From the NCBI GenBank assembly GCA_030068145.1, contig JAPJBO010000216.1, positions 90,001-154,000 on the forward strand: DNA of 64,000 nucleotides. Direction: 5' to 3'. Positions 1 to 8,481 of this stretch are shown here, one piece after another (the stretch's first letter is position 1; every line of letters begins with the position of its first letter). Position numbers and translations under genes: made by a program. Below the pieces are notes generated by a model. It was not told the origin of the DNA and searched no databases. It saw only the letters and a list, made by a program, of their open reading frames with translations. This stretch comes from Diplonema papillatum. Taxonomy: Eukaryota; Euglenozoa; Diplonemea; Diplonemida; Diplonemidae.

Positions 1-722
1 CTTTCCGGAGACCGGCAAGCTGGCGGTACATGAAGACGCAGACGGCCAGCAGGATGACCGCGGAGGTGATCGCGACGATGATCAGCGCCAAGCGTTCGGA
101 CGTCCACTCTTCGATGCCGTCCGCATCGGCGAGCGCGTCCCAGTTGCCGATCAGGAGGTTGAGGTCGCTCTGCATGGAGGCCCCCGCCTGCTCGGGTGTC
201 CACTCCCGAGTGAACATCTTGGTCCAAGCCGCCGCAATTACGTTCACGCACCGGTCGAGAACCGGCCCACACCCCTCTGCGGGTCTCCCGGTCAGCCGCC
301 GGTCCCAGAATTCGGGGTACTTCGTCATGCTGGCACAGTACACAGGCTCCTGCCTGCAGTACTCCTCCCAGATGACCGGGTCAGTTCGGGTGTCTTCGTG
401 CACCACTTCGTACCCTCGGGGGTTCTTCTCATCGATCGCCCACGTCTTCTGCGCCTTCGCGATTTCCTCGATCATCTCCATCGCCAGCGGCATCATGCGG
501 GTGTGCTTGCTGACGCCGACCTGCCACGAGCCAGCGATACCCCTCCCAGTCGGGCCTGGCGTCGGTGCGAGTTCCACCTCCCAATCTCTCTTTCTGTTCC
601 ACTCATCCATGCGCGCGTTGAACGATGTCCACATGTACGCGACGGCAACCCTGTCGGTATTCAAAAACCAGTAAGAGCCGAGACTGCCATCCGATATCAG
701 CGGGTGCAAGATTGTGTCCGAC
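1..722 (-). CDS. Solute-binding-protein-like receptor, exon 2 (runs off the window)
   Basis: This is the C-terminal part of a family-1 extracellular solute-binding protein. The frame is open from a CAG acceptor (complement of 723-725) to the window edge. It reads through a binding-lobe segment containing FLNTDRVAVAYMW and the glycine-rich APTPGPTGRGIAGSWQVGVS, which in bacterial sugar-binding proteins precedes the stretch where the ligand-bound lobe closes. A Cys-rich region follows, then one hydrophobic helix (LALIIVAITSAVILLAVCVF) followed by basic residues. That order suggests an ectodomain anchored by a single membrane helix with a cytoplasmic part outside the window. The 722 nt join exon 1 (ending with two nt of a codon) in phase 2, rebuilding a Trp-Ser junction. 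What the cytoplasmic part does cannot be seen. Such domains are common in bacteria and unusual as eukaryotic membrane receptors. Confidence 0.72.
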
Positions 723-1249
723 CTGCCGGTTTTTAGGTGCAGTGATTTTACTTCTTAATCATCAGCTGTACTGACGGGAACATTTCCGGAACAACGTTTG
801 CACATGAAAGAGAAAACGAAGCCAACGAAAAAGTGCAAATACAGGAAACCCCTTCCCCAGGCTGGTTAAGAACGTCGTCTGGGTCCCACGACAGAGTCCG
901 AGTGTACAATGCGGCGATCACCGCCCTGGGACGAGCTGCACCTCGGAACGTCGCAAACGGTCGTCAACTCCTTCCTCTGTGGTCAATAAGGGACTGACAC
1001 CAGCCCTGCCCGAAAGCTTCCCAAACCACTGTTTCTTACACGGTGCACTAGTAAAAAGTGAAAAAAGGTGTTTTGACGAGTGTTTTTACTAGTGCACTAG
1101 TAAAAATGACTAGTGCACAGAAAAAAAGGTTTACCCGGGATGGTTTGATTTCTCTTCGTTCTTTCAGTTATTGCCAAGAAGTATCCCGCAGACTTTACGT
1201 CAGCGAACACAAGGCGCCGACAGACAAGTGTAAGCTCCCGTGATCTCAG
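723..1249. other. Intron sequence, start of the 3.9-kb intron
   Basis: This is the acceptor-proximal part (gene on the minus strand) of the intron spanning 723-4636. I see no coding signal apart from the ACTAGT-rich foldback repeat listed separately. Confidence 0.5.
1036..1120. repeat. ACTAGTGCACTAGT palindrome cluster, copy 1
   Basis: The copy begins with acacggtgcactagtaaaaa and contains repeated ACTAGTGCACTAGT self-complementary blocks separated by A-runs. Related clusters with the same acacggtgcactagt edge lie at 19529-19705 and, inverted, at 21925-22055. This suggests a small foldback element. Confidence 0.7.
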
Positions 1250-1634
1250 GAAGCAGGGAAGTGCGAACGATCCAAGTTTCGGTGCCTGACAGAAAGACAC
1301 CCAGGACGACTACCTCGCCTACGCCGTAGTTGACCTTCGGGCCATACTTCGCGGCTGCCGCAGACAGCTTGGAGGGGCACTCTGGCTGCTGCCACGGATC
1401 GGGCTATTAGAACAATGTCATCGACAAATTCAAGGTGCTTTAGGCGGATGTGCCATCGTCCACACGTAGGACCAAAGCACCCGCCCGCGTTCGGAACGTC
1501 CACCCCTCACATGATCGCATCGATCACGAGGTTGAACAGCGTTGGGGCAAATGTGTCCCCTTGGAGGACGCATGAACTCGATGACCCAAGCCGAGACCGA
1601 GTGCGATGAGGCCAGAAGCTAGCTGCCAATTCCT
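1250..1634 (-). pseudogene. LINE-type reverse transcriptase relic
   Basis: On the minus strand two neighbouring frames carry non-LTR reverse-transcriptase motifs in the right order. The first is VLQGDTFAPTLFNLVIDAI near 1500-1565, resembling the conserved RQGDPLSPLLFNLV block. About 25 codons later comes LKHLEFVDDIVLIA near 1400-1440, the catalytic F/YxDD block with Val before DD. A stop and a frame change separate the pieces and no start is visible, so this is a dead fragment. It sits inside the intron of the binding-protein gene and was later interrupted by the insertion flanked by the 64-bp duplication. Confidence 0.65.
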
Positions 1635-1973
1635 TTAGTGTACGGTAGGAACTGGAGCAAAGTGCATGACAGGATGAGCACACCACCCGAGCCTACAACA
1701 GGAGAATTCGGGTTGAGGTGGGTCTACAGAGACCGGATTTTTCCCGTTTTCACATTTCTTCCCGCCCTCCCTTGCCCCAATGTAATCTCGCCCGGTTGGC
1801 CCATTGACATGGTCAACAGGCACACTCTATCCCATTCGCTAGTAAGCAAGTTATCAGGCTTCTGTCAGACTTCTCTCCTTCCTTCCCTTTCTGATGAATC
1901 TGATGAAGAATGAACTCGATGACCCAAGCCGAGACCGAGTGCGATGAGGCCAGAAGCTAGCTGCCAATTCCTA
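1571..1973. repeat. 64-bp direct duplication flanking a 276-bp insertion
   Basis: The segment at 1571-1634 (beginning catgaactcgatgaccc) recurs almost exactly at 1911-1973. The sequence between them holds a solo copy of the end of the YR retroelement (1776-1895) and a piece related to 18690-18830. The duplicated segment belongs to the LINE relic, so the insertion landed in that relic. 64 bp is long for a target-site duplication, so recombination between two insertions is an alternative. Confidence 0.65.
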
Positions 1974-2097
1974 CTACTGCTGTATCATCAGAAAGGGAAG
2001 GAAGGAGGGAAGTCTGACAGAAGCCTGATAACTTGCGAATGGGATAGAGTGTGCCTGTTGACCATGTCAATGGGCCAACCAGGCGAGATCACATTCC
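1776..2097. repeat. Inverted repeat at the end of the YR retroelement
   Basis: About 110 bp at 1776-1895 is repeated in inverted orientation at 1986-2097, with a few changes including an 8-bp indel. The right arm contains the last roughly 35 codons of the RT-RNase H reading frame and presumably marks that element's 3' end. The left arm would be a solo end in the opposite orientation. Confidence 0.75.
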
Positions 2098-3460
2098 ATC
2101 CACCACTCCAGTGAAAAACGTCCTCACCGCTTGTATCACCTCCCGCCACGGACTGAGGAGTGAAGGCCGCCAAGGGAACCCGGGATGGGAGATCAGCAGG
2201 GTTTCCCGCACTCCTCACCAATCGAACTGATATGGCACAGTTCAAGGACTGCACCCGCTTCAAACCTGCGACCACCGCGTCGTTCAAGACGGAACTCCGC
2301 AGGCACGCACCTTTCCGTGCGACACCCTTGACTGTTGTGTTGTCGACGACAACATCAACCCGACCCCCAGACGCACTGTCGGGCAAGGACAAAAGAACGT
2401 GCTCGAAGGCCAGCGCTTCAAGTTCGTTTATGTGCCAGAGGGACTCCTCCCGTGTCCACGCCGCACCAAGGATGGTCACCTCCGATGTGCGAGAGTCCAC
2501 AAGGACGCCCCCCCAGCCCTTTTTACTGGCATCTACAAATGCCGTTATAGACGGCCTCGCCGCTCCGGTTGGAAGACTGCGAGGTTTCAAAACCGAATCG
2601 ATCCAGTTTTGCAGAGACGCCCACGCACGGGAAATCGACACGTAATCGGACGGCAGCTTGGCACCTCGATTCAACGCGTTGGTGACACGTCGGTCAGCGA
2701 AAACCAGAAGGACCCGGGGAAAATCCCCGCGATGGCCGATGCGTGCAGCAGGCCCTCTCATGCGCCGGAACGGTCGCAGCACCCAGCACGTAGCGCTTTC
2801 CAACAGCTTCCGCTTGAGCTTGCGGCACAGCGCCACCTGGTGTGACACATGATCCCACCGGACTCCGATGAACTCGTACTGCCGTGAGGCAGTTTGCGAA
2901 TCCGTCTCTTTCCAAGTTAGGCCGCAGTCGGAGGCGGTCCGATCCAAACGTCGAGTGGCTTCGACGACGGACTTCTTTGTTCCGGCGTATCTGATGTTGT
3001 CGACCCACACATCGACAACCACAGAGCGCTCCGCAAACTCGGGCATCACGTAGTCCGGATGCCCGGCCGAAACGGCGGCAAGAGTGTGCATTATCTCCGG
3101 GGCACACGAATGCCCCATGGGGAGACGTGTCAACTCCCACCATGCGCCCTCCGCGTCGCAAAACCGGAAGAGCCGAGTTGCGCCTGGAGGGATGGCCACT
3201 GCGTAGAAACCCCTTCTGAAGTCCCGCGTCGTGCCACACTCCTCGTGTATTGCGGTAAGGTACTTGGACACATGCCCCAGTGGCACGTGCGCTTCGTAAC
3301 CCTGGGCCTCGGCCACACGATTCCCGTCAAACGACCACAAAATGAATCGCTGGCGCAACGCCCCGTCCTTCTCCTCGATGACGGTGAAGGGCACGTTTAC
3401 TAGAGGGGCCCGGACCAGGCGCTCGTCTGGCGATACCGTGTTTGGACAGCTCGCGCGCAT
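1988..3460 (-). CDS. Reverse transcriptase-RNase H of YR retroelement
   Basis: The 490-codon frame carries palm-domain RT motifs. Near residue 80 is an Asp in DFRRGFYAVAIP (motif A). LPMGHSCAPEIMH near 113-125 corresponds to the LPFG block. VVVDVWVDNIRYAG near 147-160 is the YxDD position, with Asn replacing the second Asp. YEFIGVRW near 195-202 is the thumb-side LG block. RNase H follows: FVDASKKGWGGV near 308-319, Glu in INELEAL near 344-350, Asp in VVVDNTTV near 370-377, and a terminal SAGNPADLPSR. The last codons lie in the element's inverted repeat. The Asp-to-Asn change could be a family feature or a loss; related elements would have to be compared. Confidence 0.8.
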   Translation of the reverse strand: MRASCPNTVSPDERLVRAPLVNVPFTVIEEKDGALRQRFILWSFDGNRVAEAQGYEAHVPLGHVSKYLTAIHEECGTTRDFRRGFYAVAIPPGATRLFRFCDAEGAWWELTRLPMGHSCAPEIMHTLAAVSAGHPDYVMPEFAERSVVVDVWVDNIRYAGTKKSVVEATRRLDRTASDCGLTWKETDSQTASRQYEFIGVRWDHVSHQVALCRKLKRKLLESATCWVLRPFRRMRGPAARIGHRGDFPRVLLVFADRRVTNALNRGAKLPSDYVSISRAWASLQNWIDSVLKPRSLPTGAARPSITAFVDASKKGWGGVLVDSRTSEVTILGAAWTREESLWHINELEALAFEHVLLSLPDSASGGRVDVVVDNTTVKGVARKGACLRSSVLNDAVVAGLKRVQSLNCAISVRLVRSAGNPADLPSRVPLAAFTPQSVAGGDTSGEDVFHWSGGWNVISPGWPIDMVNRHTLSHSQVIRLLSDFPPSFPF

Positions 3461-3730
3461 GTCCAGGATCGAGTCGGGAAGGCGACCCCATTGACGGCAG
3501 AAGGTCGCCGGTTTCTGGTGAAAAAGTCAGGCGCCACGTATCGTCAAAACGCTTGCGCGCCGCCGGTGTCATCCGATTCTTCAACTTCTCCACGTCCATG
3601 CAGTCGATGGATGCTGCGTGAAGGGGAGCCTCCTTCTCTTCCTTCGTCCGAGGGAGCCGTGTCGAGCCGCCTCGTCTGGCGATCGAATGTCCGCCCGACT
3701 TCTCGAAGACATCCGACCGCAAGAAGCTGG

Positions 3731-4513
3731 TCACAGAAAGATCGTGACCTTCCCCGTCTCCAGGGCGCGTGCCATGTCGACGAGGCCGCCGCCGTACCGA
3801 ATCGTCATGTCGGATAGCGTCCCCGGGCCGCCCTTCTCCTCGTGCTTGCCCAGGCGATCGACGAGGTACGGCGAGATCGGTTCCCCGCGTGCCATCAGCG
3901 CGAAGAGGTGCGTCATCGCCCCTCTCTTGATCGAGTGGGCGGAGAACCCGTTCATCGTCGGGGTCCGGGCCCAGGTAGCGTCCAAGGTCGTTGCCGTCAT
4001 CGCCGAGAGCTGCCGGAACGGCGCACAGACCTGATAGAGGGCCGCAATCTCGGCGGTCAGGTGCCCCTTCACGACAGTGAACCTCGACGCTCTGAAGGGG
4101 TTGCGGCGGCGGCCCTTTGGCGTCTGCATCCAGTCGACGATGACTTCCTCCGCCGTAACAAGCAGGAGCTGGTGCGACGACAGCGACGCTACCTCCCCCC
4201 AACGGGCTGCCGCCTTCCAACACAGGAAAACTCCGAGCCTGATCGTGGCCGGCTGGCCCTCCGCCCACGAAAGGAGGGTCTGCTTCTTTACCGGGGTAGC
4301 TTGGCACACGGGAACTGCCGCGCCCGTATTGCGCCGTGCCGAAGAGAGCACACGCAGGGGACTGTTGTCGAGGCCCATCGACCCAAATACCGCCGACAGG
4401 GACTTCGCATACGTGAGTAGCCCTTGGGGCCTCACGCCCGTCGCCGCCAGAAAGACACACGCGACATTCGCATCGATCAGGAGGCCGCGCTCCGGCCCCC
4501 TCCCCCTGAACAA
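3731..4513 (-). CDS. Tyrosine recombinase of YR retroelement
   Basis: This 260-codon frame has the layout of a tyrosine recombinase, which cuts and joins DNA through a Tyr-linked intermediate to integrate the circular cDNA. The catalytic set can be read in order: Arg near 104 in AAARWGEVASL (box I), a candidate Lys in TPKGRRR near 133, His193 and Arg197 in AHSIKRGAMTHL (box II), His224 in RLGKH, and Tyr240 in DMTIRYGGG. The N-terminal 90 residues resemble a core-binding region. It lies upstream of the RT frame in transcript order. The start is the first ATG of the open frame and the true start may be further upstream. A Crypton DNA transposon is the alternative, but the adjacent RT argues against it. 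Confidence 0.72.
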   Translation of the reverse strand: MFRGRGPERGLLIDANVACVFLAATGVRPQGLLTYAKSLSAVFGSMGLDNSPLRVLSSARRNTGAAVPVCQATPVKKQTLLSWAEGQPATIRLGVFLCWKAAARWGEVASLSSHQLLLVTAEEVIVDWMQTPKGRRRNPFRASRFTVVKGHLTAEIAALYQVCAPFRQLSAMTATTLDATWARTPTMNGFSAHSIKRGAMTHLFALMARGEPISPYLVDRLGKHEEKGGPGTLSDMTIRYGGGLVDMARALETGKVTIFL

Positions 4514-4636
4514 GTCAGGGAGAAGAACGGAGCAATCTTTACAAACAAACGAGTGACATAAGGTGGCCGCTTAAGCGGAGGTCGACCGCGTTTCTTCTTT
4601 CGACGCGTATACAAAAAAAATACAAAAACGACGTAC

Positions 4637-5388
4637 CAATCGAGTATCATATTCATGGCCCCGATGGCGTTGGGGTTGTTGATCGACACGCGTCCGTCTC
4701 TTTCCACGAAATCCCCCCCGTTCGCGCCGCTGAGGAGGCCGGAAAAAAGGTTGACACGTGTATTTACGCTGCCGCTTGCCTCTATGTGCATGGCGCGGTA
4801 TTCCGAATCGTTGCGCGCGATTCGCTCCTTTTCCTGCAGGAGCTTCACGTCCTCGGTCCAGTTCTCCCACGAATCGAAGCGAAGGCTGATGTTGTGCTTG
4901 TCGAAGAGGTCTTTGCGGTAGTACATGGTGTACTGGTTGGGCCAGCGGACCATCGACAGGGAGTTGTTGGCCAGATCCCTTTTGATGAATTTGTCCTTGA
5001 TTCCGATGGTCACGGAGGGCGGCAAAGGCTGAAGCCACTGAGTCAAGGGCACTACCCAGGGGTCGTCCAGGTCCATCACCTCGAGGTGAGGATGTTCGCT
5101 GTACAGCGCGTCGCTCAGTCTGGAAAACCTCTGCGTATTGGGGGCGTTGTTGAGTATGTCGCCCAGTGAAACCATCCGGATGTTTAACCCTTGGTATTTC
5201 TCGTCTATGTCTTCCAGGAACTCGCATCTGTGCTCCAGGATCTCCATCACAGCATCCATCACCGAAATCTCCGACGTTGTGCCGTTGAATGGGAGATTGC
5301 ATTTCTTCAAGCACTCGGCACAGTCCGCTTGCACGCCTGGTAAGCAGCTCAGCATGACCCACGCCACAAGACACGCTCCGAGACGCAT
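4637..5388 (-). CDS. Solute-binding-protein-like receptor, exon 1
   Basis: The exon starts at the ATG complementary to 5386-5388 and encodes a signal peptide (MRLGACLVAWVMLSCLPGVQ) followed by a Cys-rich start and the first lobe of a family-1 extracellular solute-binding protein. Diagnostic pieces are KYQGLNIRMVSLG (early strand), the block MYYRKDLFDKHNISLRFDSW, as in bacterial sugar-binding lipoproteins, and NNPNAIGAMNMILDW near the end. Several N-x-S/T sites suit a secreted glycoprotein. A GTACGT donor follows GATTG, leaving phase 2. The acceptor at 723-725 restores frame and continues the domain, giving at least 491 residues with exon 2. The intron is 3.9 kb and filled with retroelements. 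Ligand unknown; a transport or receptor role is inference. Confidence 0.8.
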
Positions 5389-5414
5389 GATCGCTTCTTG
5401 ACGGCTGATTTTCC

Positions 5415-5828
5415 TTATTTTCTTTGTTCTTCGTGTATTTTGTCAATATGCTTCACCTTAGTAGAGTGTTGGCTTGAAAGAGAAAGACTCACTTCAACAG
5501 CAACAAAAAAGCACAGCGCGCGCGCCTTCCAGAAGTCCGGTCCTTGGTATGACACTCCGAGAAGGGTACCGGTACCACCCAGGTCCATCACCCCCACCTT
5601 CTGCGCAGCGGGTCCGTTCGTCGCCTCGCCCAGGGACGTGATCCGGATGTTCAACCCTGGGTACTTCGCATCTATGGCTTCCAGGAACTCGCATCTGTGT
5701 TCCAGGATTTCCAACACAGAATCCATCACCACAATCTCCGACGTTGTGCGTTGAATGGGAGATGGCATTTCTTCAAGCACTCGGGACAGTCCGCTTGCAC
5801 GCCTGACAAGCAACTCAGCATGACTCCA
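5415..5828 (-). pseudogene. Partial copy of binding-protein exon 1
   Basis: Just upstream of the gene, the minus strand repeats the first part of exon 1. The signal-peptide end and Cys-rich start are recognisable but lie in a different frame from the following EILEHRCEFLEAIDAKYPG segment, because of a small deletion near 5750-5757. A later stretch (VMDLGG) matches the parent after a gap, and the match then fades. The copy lacks the ATG context and the rest of the domain, so it is a dead tandem duplicate. Confidence 0.75.
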
Positions 5829-6040
5829 CACCCCGGACTTCAGCAGCCATATACTAAGTCAATGCGGGAGTGAAAAGTGCGGGAGTGGCCACTCCCGCAT
5901 TGCGGGAGTCCCACTCCCGCATTGAGGAAGTGAGGCCGACCGCACAAACGACCACAAAACCACTCCCGCTGAGCCAGCTCCCAGAGACGCAGGATCGCTT
6001 CTTCCTTTTTTGCATTTCTTTGTTTTTCGTGTCGTTTGTC
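5829..6040. other. Gap with short GGGAGTG-type repeats
   Basis: Region 5865-5965 contains several copies of a motif around actcccgcattgcgggagt, forming small hairpins. I see no gene. Confidence 0.5.
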
Positions 6041-6044
6041 GTTT

Positions 6045-6262
6045 CCCGACACGTACTTTCCACCCCGCGACAAAAATTTCCACCCCGAAAAATACTTTCC
6101 ACCCCCCGAAAAATACTTTCCACCCCCGAAAAGTACTTTCCACCCCCCGAAGCCTCCCTGGTACGGAATGCACCCTCCCTGGTCCAGAATCCACCTTCCC
6201 TGGTCCAGAATTTTCCTTGGTGTCCACCATCCTGGTCCAGAATCCACCCACCTCTCGTCCAG
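6045..6262. repeat. Short tandem repeats TTCCACCCC and CCTGGTCCAGAAT
   Basis: Four to five imperfect copies of a 20-22-bp unit (ttccaccccccgaaaaatac) are followed by copies of ctggtccagaatccacc. The GGTCCAGAAT core also makes up the giant array at 30.3-32.95 kb. Confidence 0.8.
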
Positions 6263-6489
6263 TGCTCGCTGTTTTTGATTAACACACACCTCCAGATTTG
6301 GGACCCGCTTGTAGCAATTATAGACTTGGCCCTGTTCTCAATCTTCTCCAAGAACCGATTCTCGCCTTAGTTGTCGCAGCGTCCATTGTGGGTGGTTTTT
6401 TACGAGTTCCTGGGTGGCGTAAATTCGGCAATTTGGGCTCAGTGGTGTGCTCCCTGCGGGTTTCACCAGCATTTGACCCAGAACCGGGT

Positions 6490-6575
6490 CTAGTTCGGGT
6501 CTAGTTCAGGTTGGTCCGAGTTGGTCCGGGTATGGTCCGGGTTGGTCCGGGTATGGTCCGGGTTTGGTCCAGGGG
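6490..6575. repeat. Tandem GGTCCGGGT(A/T) minisatellite
   Basis: About eight copies of a 10-12-bp unit (ttggtccgggtatggtccggg), again built on a GGTCC core. Confidence 0.85.
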
Positions 6576-6579
6576 CATC

Positions 6580-6950
6580 CAAACACCAAAAAACAGCCAG
6601 AAAAGACGGCAGAAGGGTCAGACTGTGACAGGAATGACTCAGGATGTAGTCGTTTGTACCCAGAAAAGCTCCAAAATTTTCTCTACACTGTTTTTTCCTC
6701 CCGATTTGGGACTCTCTTTGTAGAAATTCTGGAAATCGGCTGATTTCGGACGTGTTGTCGAGGTGGGCGAGATCTCCATTTTTCACCATGCCTTCCGTCT
6801 CTTCGCACTTCTGGGTGACTTTCTGATCAGCTTCTGGCTCACACGCCCTCAATAACCTCATCTGTGCCGATTTTGAGGCTGAACAACGCCCGCAAGGGCC
6901 CAAAAAACTATGAAAATGGCAAAAATAATAAAATAGACAAGATTTACACT
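6580..6950. other. Gap without recognisable gene
   Basis: No coding similarity or clear repeat structure seen between the GGTCC minisatellite and the GCGATAAT cluster. Confidence 0.4.
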
Positions 6951-6969
6951 AGGATCGCGCCCCCCATAG

Positions 6970-7065
6970 TGGTCAAACGATTCGCAAGCGATAATAATTA
7001 TCGCATTATCGCACCAAATTATCGCATATAATCGGCATGCGATAATATGCGATAATTCATAGTAC
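6970..7065. repeat. GCGATAAT repeat cluster, copy 1
   Basis: Irregular copies of tgcgataat and its complement attatcgca. The same motif is clustered at 8190-8320, 10350-10447 and 18365-18550; two of these clusters bracket the LINE ORF. Confidence 0.8.
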
Positions 7066-7079
7066 TGTATTTGTACAGA

Positions 7080-8189
7080 GGATGTACCCCTGTAGGGGTG
7101 GGTTCCGGGGGAAAGTTTGTGACTTTCTCTGGGGTTTGTAGCAAGAGTGCTATGAGAACCTTTCTGTCAACCACATCCAGATTCCGTTGCCGCCCCAATC
7201 CCGCCAGCCCAGTAGATCGTGCCAGCTGATACTACGACAGATGAAGTTGTTCAGATGCCCCCCAGACGCAAGAAGCATAATATTATGGAGGTCTTCAGAA
7301 GACAACAGGACCATGAGCCGGCTTGCACGAAGGCAGTGTCATTCTGGAACTCGACAAACAGCCGAAACAAGACCAAAGAGGCAGGCCATCAGCATTGGTC
7401 AGCAACCGTGCAAGCTCTCTTTCATCGTCTTCATCAACGACTTCGGCGTTGCTGACACGGGAGCCTCAGCCTTCCCCGGGAAGTGGCGACAAGGTGTATG
7501 CTCTTACGCTGCCTGGGTACGCCGCAATGCCGGGATCACGCACCGCCCACGTTTTGCAGCTGGAAGGAGGACGAAAGTGATGTTAAACGGCATAGAAGCA
7601 GTTTGCTCCAAACCCGTGTATCTGCAGGACGTACCCTTCGCTCAATGGAAACTGAAGTTTCCCATCAAGGCGCAGTTGCAAAGAAGAAGAGAGCCCGCAG
7701 CGCTACGCAATCCCGCGAGATGAGCTCACCCGCCAGCCAGCGATTGGCATTGCAAGAGACATCTGTCTGTCGTCGGGTTACTGACGATGGTCTCAGCTAT
7801 GAGTAGGGTACGGAAGTGGGTGCGAAGTCATGGATATGTCAGGCGGCGCCTACCAGTGCAAGGGTTGTTCGGTGGACGACTTCCGGATGAAGCAGGAGAA
7901 AATACAAGGAACTGTGAGAGCGTGATGGACACCCACAACGTACCGAAGCTTCTGCACACCAGCCACCACCAACCAAGGCGGCTTGCGCAAGAAGGGATCG
8001 AGCCATGGTAGTTGTCAAGTTAGGTGACACTGGTAGTGGTCGGATGTCAGTTGTCGAAGCGTCACGGTAGCATGGCGGATGACCGACGCAATCTAGAGGA
8101 GTGTACGGAGTGAGAAAGGCTCGCAACGAGCTCCGCGGACTCGTTTTCTCACTTTCTGCGCCTGTCAAGCCATTCTGCCTCTCCCAGAG
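7080..8189. other. Possible retroelement remains, not recognised
   Basis: The plus strand has overlapping open stretches (for example 7187-7723). One contains ADTGAS, reminiscent of a retroviral-type aspartic protease site, but no flanking domain supports it. The context just upstream of a LINE ORF makes decayed retroelement sequence plausible. No gene is claimed. Confidence 0.25.
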
Positions 8190-8320
8190 AAGTCTGCGAT
8201 AATGTGCGATAATCGTGCGATAATCATTTTCGCACATGCGATAATGTGCGATAATCGTGCGATAATCATTATCGCACATGCGATAGTGTGCGACAATATG
8301 CGATAATACGCGATAATGGC
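8190..8320. repeat. GCGATAAT repeat cluster, copy 2
   Basis: Tandem, partly higher-order repeats of tgcgataatcgtgcgataatc lying left of the LINE ORF. Confidence 0.85.
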
Positions 8321-8481
8321 AACCGACTAGAGTTGCGCCGCGCCGAAAGCGCGGAAAAAGTGACCCTTCTGGAGTCACGTAGCGAAAAGCTGGCATAGTG
8401 TGGTACTCATTTGCTTGCAAATGACTCCCCACTAACGCAACAAGACGTATCCACGGCATCGACGGTCCGGCGACACGACGA

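Larger units (their letters stand above)
1986..4560 (-). mobile_element. Tyrosine-recombinase retroelement (YR then RT-RNase H), intron insertion
   Basis: Two consecutive minus-strand reading frames encode a tyrosine recombinase (4513-3731) and a reverse transcriptase with RNase H (3460-1988). Retroelements with a tyrosine recombinase instead of a DDE integrase are the DIRS/Ngaro/VIPER group. Most DIRS and Ngaro elements place the recombinase last, whereas VIPER/TATE elements of trypanosomatids place it before RT, as here. The 3' end is an inverted repeat; the 5' edge is uncertain, near 4514-4600. No gag-like frame was found upstream, and a frame change probably lies between 3731 and 3460, so the copy is likely inactive. 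It lies wholly inside the binding-protein intron, on the same strand as the gene. Confidence 0.72.

Noticed and set aside
30-674. A plus-strand protein of 214 codons
   Set aside because: It is opposite the solute-binding-protein exon, whose minus-strand translation has recognisable motifs and a membrane helix.
1040-1120. Transcription-factor binding array at ACTAGT sites
   Set aside because: The same cluster with the same edges occurs elsewhere, so a mobile repeat explains it better.
3327-4460. A second minus-strand frame of 377 codons overlapping the recombinase
   Set aside because: Overlaps a frame with catalytic residues; its own sequence has no domain. Its end may bridge to the RT frame, which fits a frameshift between the two genes.
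7445-7480. Retroviral-type aspartic protease (ADTGAS)
   Set aside because: Only six residues match; no flap or ILGRD-like second motif and no neighbouring gag or RT in frame.
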